From positions 1 through 8,555 of the forward strand of contig CAXMQO010000129.1 in NCBI GenBank assembly GCA_964195515.1: a stretch of 8,555 nt of DNA, given 5' to 3'. Below are positions 1 through 5,721 of the stretch, in pieces. The translations under genes were made by a program, and so were the position numbers. Positions within the stretch are counted from its first letter, which is position 1, and the number at the start of each line of letters is the position of its first letter. The DNA comes from JAHEEL01 sp964195515 (lineage in GTDB: Bacteria; Actinomycetota; Acidimicrobiia; Spongiisociales; UBA5794). The notes beneath the pieces are model-generated. The model was not told where the DNA came from. It made no database searches and saw nothing but the letters and a program-made list of their open reading frames with translations.

Positions 1-16
1 CCGCTTCTTTGCGTCC

Positions 17-47
17 GCCGCGCAGGCGCTCAACGCGCCTGCGCGGC
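17..47 (-). terminator. GC-rich hairpin at the 3' end of the two-component operon
   Basis: Arms of 13 bp (17-29 and 35-47) pair perfectly around a 5-nt loop. The hairpin overlaps the histidine kinase stop codon (30-32). No T-run follows on the minus strand, which is common for actinobacterial terminators. I infer that it ends the response regulator-kinase transcript. It is symmetric, so it could also act on a plus-strand transcript. Confidence 0.55.
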
Positions 48-1451
48 ATCGGGCGCAACCTCAGGGAGTTCGATCGCTGTTCGCGTACCACCTGTTTCCT
101 CACGTGCCACCGTCACTTTCCCGCCGTGGGCCTCAACGATCGCGTGCACGATGGCCAGGCCCAGACCGGCACCGCCCGACGATCGCGACCGTGAAGGGTC
201 GGCTCGGAAGAAGCGGTCAAAGACATGGTCGAGCGCTCCCTCGGGAATCCCGGGTCCGTCGTCGATCACGTCGATCGACACCACACCTGCCCCGGATCTC
301 ACGATGACGTCGGTCGCGGTCCCTTCCGGGGTGTGCACCCGAACGTTTGACAGCAAGCTGGTGATGACCTGTGTCAGGCGTTCTTCGTCGGCTTCCAGGA
401 TCACCGAATCCGGAGAATCGACCCGAATGGGACGCTGCGGATCGATCGCAGCATGGTCTCCCGCGGCATCCCGGACAATCTGGGCGGCGTCGACCGTGCC
501 GAGTCGCAACGCCTGGCTCTGATCAAGCCTCGCCAGAATCAGCAAGTCTTCGATGAGGAGGGCCATTCGCCGGCTCTCGCTCTCAATGCGCGACCACGCC
601 TTGTCTTCGTCCTGAGGCGTCGGGAGTCCGCCCTTGCCGCGCAGTTCGGCGTAGCCGGCGATGGTGGCCAGCGGTGTGCGGAGTTCGTGAGACGCATCGG
701 CGACGAAACGGCGGAGCCGCTCCTTGGCGTCGCGTTCGGTCTCGACGGCCTCTTCGAGGTGGGCCAGCATCTCGTTCAGTGAGATCCCGAGGCGTCCCAG
801 TTCCGTATTCGGGTCCGTTTCGGGGACCCGCCGGGTGAGATCCCCGCCGGCAATGGCCTCGGCGGTATCGACCATCTCGTCGACCGGACGCATGCTCTGT
901 CGAACGGTCCACCACGTTGCCGCGGCGCCGAGCAGCAGTACCCCGGCGCCGGCGAGCAGCAGTGTGCGGATCAGTTCTGATGTCGCGGCGCCAACCTCTT
1001 CGAGCGGCCACGCGAGCACGACCTGTGCCCCTTCCGGCAGGTCCCGGACGAGCGCCCGATATCTCAGCGATCCGTCCACGGCGTCGAGGTACACGAAGCC
1101 CGGGGCGTCCGTCAACCCCGCAACATCAGGCAACGGGTCCGGGTCATCGGCGAACCCGGAGGGTCGGGCGATGATCACGAGTCCGTCGTCGCTCACCACG
1201 ATCTCGGCTGTTGGACGAAGGAAGGTGTCGCTATCGGCCTGCACGTCCGGAGGGGGTGGTTCGCTATTCGTTGGAACGTCGCCGGGCCGCTGCACGGGGA
1301 TCGGCCCTCGTTCGGCGATCCCGAGCAGTGTGCGGTCGATCTGTGAGACGAGGATGTCCTGAGTTGAGCGAGTTGCCACGAATCCGACGGCGAGTATCGC
1401 GACCAGAAGGAGGACCGTGAACGAGATCACGAGCCGGGTACGCAGGCTCAT
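30..1451 (-). CDS. Two-component sensor histidine kinase (HAMP-HisKA-HATPase)
   Basis: A 473-residue membrane histidine kinase that should autophosphorylate and pass phosphate to the response regulator encoded just upstream. The order is TM1 (about 7-26), an extracytoplasmic sensor region (27-162) with a Pro/Asp-rich stretch, TM2 (about 163-183), HAMP (184-236), then the H-box SHELRTP with phospho-acceptor His255. The ATPase domain has Asn369 in the N-box, DDGPGIP at 397-403, FDRFFRAD at 411-418 and GAGLGLA at 427-433. All catalytic boxes are present, so the enzyme looks active. The reading frame stays open for 46 further codons upstream, but that stretch overlaps the regulator gene. The ATG at 1451 was chosen because it gives a normal N-terminal membrane anchor and an ATGA overlap with the regulator stop, implying translational coupling. 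The signal sensed is not apparent. By architecture it belongs with PhoR/MprB-like actinobacterial kinases. Confidence 0.93.
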   Translation of the reverse strand: MSLRTRLVISFTVLLLVAILAVGFVATRSTQDILVSQIDRTLLGIAERGPIPVQRPGDVPTNSEPPPPDVQADSDTFLRPTAEIVVSDDGLVIIARPSGFADDPDPLPDVAGLTDAPGFVYLDAVDGSLRYRALVRDLPEGAQVVLAWPLEEVGAATSELIRTLLLAGAGVLLLGAAATWWTVRQSMRPVDEMVDTAEAIAGGDLTRRVPETDPNTELGRLGISLNEMLAHLEEAVETERDAKERLRRFVADASHELRTPLATIAGYAELRGKGGLPTPQDEDKAWSRIESESRRMALLIEDLLILARLDQSQALRLGTVDAAQIVRDAAGDHAAIDPQRPIRVDSPDSVILEADEERLTQVITSLLSNVRVHTPEGTATDVIVRSGAGVVSIDVIDDGPGIPEGALDHVFDRFFRADPSRSRSSGGAGLGLAIVHAIVEAHGGKVTVAREETGGTRTAIELPEVAPDAAQAR

Positions 1452-2149
1452 GCCTGAGGCGTCCGGATGACGTAGCCGACTCCGCGTACCGTCTGGACGA
1501 GTGAACCGTCGGTGTCGCCGAGTTTCTTGCGTAGATACGAGATGTAGGTCTCGACGATGCCGTAGTTGCCGTCGAAGTCGTACTCCCACACGTAGTCGAC
1601 GATCTGTCCTTTCGACATCACCCGGCCCCGGTTGAGCGCCAGGAACCGCAGCAGCCGGAACTCGGTCGGTGACAACTGAACCTCGTCGGTTCCAACGAAG
1701 ACCTGATGGGCGTCCTCATCGATCACGAGGTCGCCGACGACGAGGCGGGAGGATTCGGGGCGTTCCCCGGCCCGGCGCAGCAGTGCCTCGATGCGGAGGC
1801 CAAGTTCTTCGAGGCTGAACGGCTTGGTGAGGTAGTCGTCGCCACCCTGGCGGAATCCTGTGCGGAGGTCGTCGATGTCGTCGCGGGCGGTTAGGAAGAT
1901 GACCGGGACCTGCAGTCCGTCGCGCCGGATTCGGCGGCATACTTCGAAGCCATCCATCTCCGGCATGTTCACGTCGAGCACGATCAGGTCGGGTGTCGCC
2001 GATTTCACGCTGCGAAGGGCGTCGAATCCGTTCCCCACGGTCTGCACGGTGTAGCCGGCGAAACGGAGCGCACTCGACACCAGGTCGGACAGCGCTTCTT
2101 CATCGTCGACCACGAGGATGGTGGCGTCCCGGTTGATTCTCTCGTTCAT
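1448..2149 (-). CDS. OmpR/PhoP-like DNA-binding response regulator
   Basis: A 233-residue regulator with an N-terminal receiver domain (about 10-125) and a C-terminal winged-helix domain (about 135-230). Receiver residues are in place: acidic pair Asp15/Asp16, phospho-acceptor Asp59 in LDVNMP, Thr87 in FLTARD and Lys109 in LTKPFS. The C-terminal domain has the LSPTEFRLLRFL helix and the family signature ETYISYLRKKLG...VRGVGYV. From memory it closely resembles mycobacterial PhoP (GGDDY.TKPFSLEE, LRRAG, VW.YDF.G), so PhoP-like is the best subfamily guess. ATG at 2149 was chosen over in-frame ATGs at 2197 and 2233 because it lies close before ILVVDDE. The 2233 start would sit inside a hairpin, and there is no ribosome-binding site near any of the three. 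A -10-like TATCTT ends 8 nt before ATG 2149, so translation may be nearly leaderless. A tandem direct repeat just upstream suggests autoregulation. First gene of the operon with the kinase. Confidence 0.94.
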   Translation of the reverse strand: MNERINRDATILVVDDEEALSDLVSSALRFAGYTVQTVGNGFDALRSVKSATPDLIVLDVNMPEMDGFEVCRRIRRDGLQVPVIFLTARDDIDDLRTGFRQGGDDYLTKPFSLEELGLRIEALLRRAGERPESSRLVVGDLVIDEDAHQVFVGTDEVQLSPTEFRLLRFLALNRGRVMSKGQIVDYVWEYDFDGNYGIVETYISYLRKKLGDTDGSLVQTVRGVGYVIRTPQA

Positions 2150-2157
2150 GGTCTGTG

Positions 2158-2190
2158 AAGATACCGGTCCTTCCTGGGAGTTTCCTGAGA
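2158..2190 (-). promoter_or_regulatory. Response regulator promoter with 7-4-7 direct-repeat operator
   Basis: On the minus strand TCTCAGG-AAAC-TCCCAGG (2190-2173) is a direct repeat of CAGG units with an 11-bp period, the spacing typical of sites bound by tandem OmpR-family dimers. After a 9-bp gap comes TATCTT (2163-2158), a good TANNNT -10 box, 8 nt before the ATG. The repeat therefore covers the expected -35 region, as at an activator-dependent promoter. The same site occurs before three other genes in this window. Binding by the adjacent regulator is inference. Confidence 0.6.
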
Positions 2191-2197
2191 GCACCAT

Positions 2198-2238
2198 GTG
2201 ATATGTCGCAGACTCCCGAGGGAGCTGCGACATATCAC
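2198..2238 (-). terminator. Long perfect inverted repeat after the small membrane ORF
   Basis: Arms GTGATATGTCGCAG (2198-2211) and CTGCGACATATCAC (2225-2238) are exact 14-bp complements. Between them CTCCC/GGGAG (2213-2217, 2220-2224) pairs again, leaving one bulged A. It begins 14 nt past the small-ORF stop on the minus strand and lies just upstream of the regulator promoter. The simplest reading is a terminator insulating the DUF4956 transcript from the regulator operon. No T-run follows, and the arms are less GC-rich than the other terminators here, so a protein-binding palindrome is also possible. Confidence 0.5.
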
Positions 2239-2252
2239 TGACCCGTCGTGCG

Positions 2253-2402
2253 CTACAAGCCGGGGCGGATCATGGCCATCACGATGAGGAGGCACCCGGC
2301 GAGTCCCACCACAGCGGTGCCGACGACAGCCAACACTCGGGAATGTGCTCGACCGGCAGGACTCGGCGCCGGGACGACCGAGTCCTGCGTCGTCGCCCTC
2401 AC
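2253..2402 (-). CDS. Small single-pass membrane protein, translationally coupled to DUF4956
   Basis: A 49-residue ORF that starts at GTG 2402 and ends with TAG at 2253-2255. The GTG overlaps the TGA of the DUF4956 gene as GTGA, and a purine-rich GGTGGAG lies immediately upstream, so translation by coupling is plausible. The N-terminal 22 residues are polar and Pro/Ser/Ala-containing. Residues 23-45 (VLAVVGTAVVGLAGCLLIVM and onward) form one convincing transmembrane helix, followed by a short RPGL tail. I do not recognise a family. Against it: it is short, it uses GTG, and its codons 5-16 lie in an inverted repeat that could instead be a terminator. For it: the start-stop overlap and a clean hydrophobic segment beside a polytopic membrane protein, which together suggest a small accessory subunit of DUF4956. 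Confidence 0.45.
   Translation of the reverse strand: MRATTQDSVVPAPSPAGRAHSRVLAVVGTAVVGLAGCLLIVMAMIRPGL
2356..2388 (-). repeat. 11-bp inverted repeat within the small ORF start
   Basis: GCAGGACTCGG (2356-2366) and CCGAGTCCTGC (2378-2388) are perfect complements separated by 11 nt. The structure begins 11 nt past the DUF4956 stop codon on the minus strand. It could be a terminator or 3'-stabilising hairpin for DUF4956 mRNA. If the small ORF is real, it could instead moderate ribosome passage and its expression. No T-run follows. Confidence 0.5.
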
Positions 2403-3001
2403 CGCTCCACCCCGATCGCGTCCAGCGAGGTGCGACTATCCGACGCTGCCCGGTTCGAGGTCGGCAGCTCGAACCGAACCTCCACGGAAGTCGTGTTGTT
2501 GACCAGATCGACCTTGCGGACGGTGACTCGGTGGATCTTGGCGTCGAGCAGGATCCCCAGATACTCGATGAGTGCCGCTTCGTTCGTGTAGGCGACGTCG
2601 AGGGTGAGCACCTCCGTCCGATACCCGGCAAAAAGCAGCGGGTGGTCGCCGATGTAGAGAACCAAGAGGATCGCTCCCATCAACGCCGGGATCGTCCAAC
2701 CAGGGCTGGTCGCAATCCCGGTGAGGAGCCCGAGGGCAAGCGCTGCGAAGTAGTAGGCAACCTCCTGCTGATCGAGGGTGTCCGACCGGAGTCGGATGAT
2801 CGAAAGAATGCCGAACAGGCCGAGACCGAGGCCCGCCGCGATTGACGAGGAGGACAGCACGTAGGCAACGGCGACGACGCCCACGTTGGCACCGAGGTAG
2901 GCCACCACCATTGCCTTGCGGCGATGGCGCGGGAAGTACAGAACGAAGGTCAGGATCGCGATGGCGACGAGATCGATGGCGAAAAGCATGGCTTGAGACA
3001 T
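2399..3001 (-). CDS. DUF4956 domain membrane protein
   Basis: A 200-residue protein. Residues 5-22, about 30-50, 52-69 and 80-126 are hydrophobic and make four to five membrane segments. The conserved DUF4956 core GLFGILSIIRLRSDTLDQQEV is at 61-81, followed by AYYFAALALGLLTG. The soluble C-terminal domain (about 128-190) has an alternating beta/alpha pattern. The family has no established biochemical activity; from memory it is frequently encoded beside VTC-domain polyphosphate polymerases and is presumed to be their membrane partner. ATG 3001 is chosen because GGGAG stands 6 nt upstream and it begins right at the first membrane helix; the open frame extends to 3169 but that part is the intergenic control region. 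It is divergent from CotH, and a 7-4-7 operator lies about 50 bp upstream. Here it is separated from the VTC gene by almost 5 kb. Confidence 0.87.
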   Translation of the reverse strand: MSQAMLFAIDLVAIAILTFVLYFPRHRRKAMVVAYLGANVGVVAVAYVLSSSSIAAGLGLGLFGILSIIRLRSDTLDQQEVAYYFAALALGLLTGIATSPGWTIPALMGAILLVLYIGDHPLLFAGYRTEVLTLDVAYTNEAALIEYLGILLDAKIHRVTVRKVDLVNNTTSVEVRFELPTSNRAASDSRTSLDAIGVER

Positions 3002-3187
3002 GGAGTGCTCCCGGGTTGCTGGTGTGTTGACCACAGGTTCACCGCCCGACCTGGGGAGAACCTGAGAATCGGCTCCCGAGATCCTGTGAATCGCTGACTC
3101 CGAGATCCACAGGTAACTCACAGCGGATCCCGAGGGAGATCGAACCTTCGCGCGGTTTCCTGGTGACACGACTCAAAGGAGAACCAC
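3002..3187. promoter_or_regulatory. Divergent DUF4956/CotH control region with phased half-sites
   Basis: This 186-bp gap carries two copies of the window's 7-4-7 direct repeat. On the minus strand, facing DUF4956, TCTCAGG-TTCT-CCCCAGG is at 3067-3050. On the plus strand, facing CotH, CCACAGG-TAAC-TCACAGC is at 3107-3124. A further CCTG half-site at 3083 is 22 bp (two periods) from the one at 3061, giving the pair CCTGAGAATC and CCTGTGAATC. A GAACCT sequence lies 9 bp beyond the DUF4956 site (3040-3035), matching the -10 spacing seen at the other promoters, but it is a weak -10. No convincing -10 was found for CotH; GAACCT also occurs at 3142-3147. CCACAGGT is present at 3031 and 3107. Confidence 0.55.
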
Positions 3188-4639
3188 ATGACAGCCATGC
3201 TCAGTTCCAGACCGGCCCGCCTTCGACATCTCGTCGCAGCGATCACGATGATCATCAGCGTCGGACTCGTCGCTTCGTCATGCGCCTTCGCCGCCGACGA
3301 GGCCGCTGCCGACATTTCGGCACCAGCGGCCACAAGCACGACCGAAGGAGGCGTATTGGATGCCTCTGTTGTGCACGAAATCGCGGTCACGTTCGACGAA
3401 GCCGCCTACGACGCGATGATCGAGACGTATTCCACGACCGGCGACAAGGAGTGGATCGAAGCCACCGTGACGATCGATGGTGTCACGTTCGAACACGTCG
3501 GCCTTCGGCTGAAGGGCAATTCCTCGCTCCGCGGGCTCAGCGACGGTTTCGGGGCCCAGGACGCCTCCGTCTCGGCCGACGACCCCGCCGGCTTGCCATG
3601 GTTGATCCGCTTCGACAAGTACGTCGACGGACAGAACCACGACGGCCTCTACGACCTGGTCGTCCGCTCGAACAACACCGAGACATCACTCAACGAGGCT
3701 GTTGCCCTCGATCTACTGGAGCTCGCCGGCCTGGCCTCCCAGGATGCCATCGCCGTCGGTTTCAGCGTCAACGGAAGCGAACCGACGCTCCGGTTGGTGA
3801 TCGAACATCCCGACGATGTGTGGCTCGAAGACAACTTCGAGGACGACGGAGCGCTCTACAAGGCGGAGAGCACCGGCGACTACAGCTACCGGGGCGCCGA
3901 TCCGGAGTCCTACGACGAGGTGTTCGATCAGGAAGCAGGGAAGGACAACGAAGACCTGACGCCGCTGATCGAGTTCCTGGACTTCATCAACAACTCAGAC
4001 GACGCGACGTTCAATGCCGAACTCGCCGATCATCTCGACGTCGAATCGTTCGCTACCTACCTCGCGATGCAGGATCTGATAGACAACTTCGACGACATCA
4101 ACGGACCCGGAAACAACTCCTACCTGTACTACGACTCCGAGACGGAGGCCTTCACCGTGGTCGCCTGGGACCACAACCTTGCGTTCGGTGTGCAGAACAA
4201 CGACGGGATCGGTCCCGGGGGTGCTCCGGGCGGCCAAGACATCGGCGTGGACCCCGGCGGCATAGCGCCCAGCGGAGTAGCGCCCAGCGGAGTAGCGCCC
4301 GGCGGATTGGCGCCCCGCGTTGCTCCGGGCAGTCAAGCCGGCGGCGCAGGCCCCGGCGATCCGGATGCTGTCGGGGTGGCACCCGGCGTTGCTCCGGGCG
4401 GCGGTGGACCCGGCGGTGGAGGTGTTCAGCCGAACGTGCTGGTCGATCGTTTCCTCGCCAATCCGGAGTTCGCAGCGCTCTACGACCAGGCGCTCGCCGA
4501 TCTGGATGCTGCTCTATTCGAAAGCGGCGGCGCCTCCGACGTGCTCGCCACCTGGGTCTCGGTCCTTGCAGCGAGCGATCTCGTCGACGCGAACACGATC
4601 GCGATTGAGGCCGCAGCGATCGCCAATTACTTCGCGTAG
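3188..4639 (+). CDS. CotH-family secreted protein kinase-like lipoprotein
   Basis: A 483-residue protein of the CotH family, atypical kinases that phosphorylate secreted or envelope proteins (Bacillus subtilis CotH phosphorylates spore-coat proteins). The start ATG 3188 follows AAAGGAG by 5 nt. Residues 10-31 are a hydrophobic signal peptide ending in ASSC, a lipobox with Cys32, so it should be anchored outside the membrane. The CotH core includes VGLRLKGNSSL at 104-114, LPWLIRFDKYVDG at 136-148 and LVVRSNNTETSLNEAVALDLL at 157-177. MQDLIDNFDDINGPGNNSYLYYD at 294-316 is in the catalytic-loop position, and WDHNLAFG at 327-334 is in the metal-binding DFG-like position. These residues look intact. 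Residues 340-413 are a Gly/Pro/Ala-rich insert, common in the family, followed by the usual helical C-terminus. It is divergent from DUF4956 and has its own upstream operator. The substrate is unknown; the nearby Cthe_2159-type lipoprotein is a candidate by proximity only. Confidence 0.9.
   Translation: MTAMLSSRPARLRHLVAAITMIISVGLVASSCAFAADEAAADISAPAATSTTEGGVLDASVVHEIAVTFDEAAYDAMIETYSTTGDKEWIEATVTIDGVTFEHVGLRLKGNSSLRGLSDGFGAQDASVSADDPAGLPWLIRFDKYVDGQNHDGLYDLVVRSNNTETSLNEAVALDLLELAGLASQDAIAVGFSVNGSEPTLRLVIEHPDDVWLEDNFEDDGALYKAESTGDYSYRGADPESYDEVFDQEAGKDNEDLTPLIEFLDFINNSDDATFNAELADHLDVESFATYLAMQDLIDNFDDINGPGNNSYLYYDSETEAFTVVAWDHNLAFGVQNNDGIGPGGAPGGQDIGVDPGGIAPSGVAPSGVAPGGLAPRVAPGSQAGGAGPGDPDAVGVAPGVAPGGGGPGGGGVQPNVLVDRFLANPEFAALYDQALADLDAALFESGGASDVLATWVSVLAASDLVDANTIAIEAAAIANYFA
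4264..4308 (+). repeat. 15-bp tandem repeat in the CotH linker
   Basis: AGCGCCCAGCGGAGT occurs twice without change (4264-4278, 4279-4293). A third copy with two changes follows (4294-4308), then a decayed fourth. The unit is in frame (15 bp, five codons) and encodes APSGV/APGGL repeats in the Gly/Pro-rich insert. A related GGCGTTGCTCCGGGC-like unit recurs downstream (around 4314-4330 and 4386-4400). Copy number could change by slippage without a frameshift. Confidence 0.85.
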
Positions 4640-4663
4640 TCCAGTAGCCGAAGCCGGCTCCGG

Positions 4664-4705
4664 CGAACCCGACCGTCCCCACCAGCGTGGGGGCGGTCGG
4701 GTTCG
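4664..4705 (+). terminator. Strong hairpin terminator downstream of CotH
   Basis: A 12-bp perfect stem (4664-4675 with 4694-4705) continues through one G-T wobble and six more pairs (4677-4682 with 4687-4692) to a 4-nt loop. It starts 25 nt after the CotH stop. No T-run follows. It separates CotH from the DUF4262 gene. Confidence 0.65.
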
Positions 4706-4803
4706 GGAGAATCCGATGGGTAGAGATCCGGTCGTCGATCCGTTTCTGTCATCCCCTGCTGATACGTTCGAGATCGGCGGCGGCGAGGCCGGAAGGAACC
4801 GAC

Positions 4804-5367
4804 ATGGATCCATGTACGCGGTCCTGGGTTGACCAACACGCCACTTGGATGAGGAACACCGTCCACCGCCTCGGATGGGCCATCCAATACGTCGCCGGCG
4901 AGGAGTGCAGCAGACCCGGCTGCGACTGCCCGCCCGGAGATGGCCCGCCGTTCGTGTACACCGTTGGCCTCTTCGGCCTGGGGCACCCGGAGTTGCTGAT
5001 CCTTGGGGCGCCGCCCGAAACCGCTGCCGCGGTGCTGAACGACCTCGGTGAGCGCGTCCGGGCCGGTGAGGCGCTGCTACCGGGCCAGCTGATCACGTTC
5101 CACGATTGGCCGCACCGGATCATCCCGGAGTCGGTCCCGAACCCCGGCGACATCGTGTTCTCAGCGAACGACTTCTACCGCCAGCCGGACAAACACTCGG
5201 TGCCGGTCCTTCAACTCACGTACGACGACACCGAAGGCCGGTTCCCGTGGGACGACGGCTACGCCGCACCCGAGATGCAACCCCGTCCCGGAACGTTCAA
5301 CGCTGGACGGGTGCGCACGCCCTGCGACGCCGCGCCGGCGAAGGGACACAGAGTCATTTGCCGGTGA
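4804..5367 (+). CDS. DUF4262 domain-containing protein
   Basis: A 187-residue soluble protein matching the DUF4262 family, whose function is unknown. Recognisable features are HRLGWAIQYVAGEE near the N-terminus, the family pattern FVYTVGLFGLGHPELLILG in the first half, and the later FHDWPHRI, FYRQPDKHSVPVLQLTYDD and FPWDDGYAAPEMQPRPGTF blocks. ATG 4804 is preceded by GGAAGGAA at a normal distance. The longer frame back to 4687 would run through the CotH terminator and is not used. The last 17 or so residues after PRPGTF look unconserved, and its 3' end overlaps the LLM remnant by 14 nt on the opposite strand. It has no copy of the 7-4-7 operator upstream (4640-4803 holds only the terminator hairpin), so it is probably not part of the neighbouring envelope system. 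Confidence 0.85.
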   Translation: MDPCTRSWVDQHATWMRNTVHRLGWAIQYVAGEECSRPGCDCPPGDGPPFVYTVGLFGLGHPELLILGAPPETAAAVLNDLGERVRAGEALLPGQLITFHDWPHRIIPESVPNPGDIVFSANDFYRQPDKHSVPVLQLTYDDTEGRFPWDDGYAAPEMQPRPGTFNAGRVRTPCDAAPAKGHRVICR

Positions 5368-5644
5368 GGGCCTCAACGATCGGAACGAACCCCTCCGGGT
5401 CACGGACGACATAGTGCGTGACTCCAAGTTGTTCGCGGAGGCGTTCGCCCTTGTCGACGATCTGATCGACTGATCCGGAAGCCACAAATGGCGATTCCTT
5501 GGCTACGTCGGCGTCGAGCTCGAATCTGTCGGCCAATTCGGACGCTGGCGAGGTCGAGTCCCCGCAGGCTGTGAATTGAACGAGCGATGAGCGTTCGATG
5601 AAGGAGTCTCGGTCGGATGTGGCTCGATGGAACTGACTGCCGAC
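5354..5644 (-). pseudogene. C-terminal remnant of an LLM-class flavin/F420-dependent oxidoreductase
   Basis: Reading on the minus strand from the stop at 5645-5647 down to the TGA at 5354-5356 gives 96 residues. The last 46 residues, SPFVASGSVDQIVDKGERLR followed by EQLGVTHYVVRDPEGFVPIV and EALTGK, match the C-terminal end of LLM oxidoreductases of the TIGR03621 type (SP..L.G..D.IV..L..RRE..G.SY.VV......PVV..L.G). The upstream part (DSFIERSSLVQFTACGDS) is plausibly the same domain. A complete enzyme is about 300 residues; the flavin/F420-binding barrel is absent, and the frame is closed at its 5' end by a stop next to the Cthe_2159-family terminator. No good start exists (a TTG at 5536 is the best). 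It looks like the leftover of a deletion rather than a working gene. A short expressed peptide is not excluded. Confidence 0.65.
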
Positions 5645-5666
5645 CTACGCGATCTTGAGCGCTTGA

Positions 5667-5695
5667 GAGCCCCGGGCTTTGGGGGCCCGGGGCTC
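5667..5695 (-). terminator. GC-rich hairpin terminator after the Cthe_2159-family gene
   Basis: GAGCCCCGGGC (5667-5677) and GCCCGGGGCTC (5685-5695) are perfect 11-bp complements with a 7-nt loop. The hairpin begins 26 nt beyond the TAG of the minus-strand gene. There is no T-run on either side. Being symmetric, it could also stop rightward transcripts coming from DUF4262. Confidence 0.65.
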
Positions 5696-5721
5696 AGGGT
5701 CGACGGTCTGCTCGGTGGTTC

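Noticed and set aside
724..1362. Plus-strand frame of 212 codons opposite the histidine kinase
   Set aside because: Antisense shadow of a fully recognisable kinase; composition is Ser/Arg-rich low-complexity.
2150..2233. Upstream starts for the response regulator (ATG 2197 or 2233)
   Set aside because: They would add 16-28 residues translated from the operator and palindrome and have no ribosome-binding site; the receiver domain normally begins a few residues before ILVVDDE.
3027..3032. TTGACC as a -35 box for CotH
   Set aside because: No -10-like hexamer lies at 16-18 bp; the region there is the DUF4956 operator.
4264..4400. Tandem repeats considered as a CRISPR or mobile repeat
   Set aside because: The 15-bp units are directly adjacent, in frame and encode a Gly/Pro linker; there are no spacers.
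3163..4608. Long plus-strand frame of 481 codons over CotH
   Set aside because: Its translation is Arg/Gly/Ser-rich without any domain pattern and lies one frame off the clear CotH gene; it is a GC-bias shadow.
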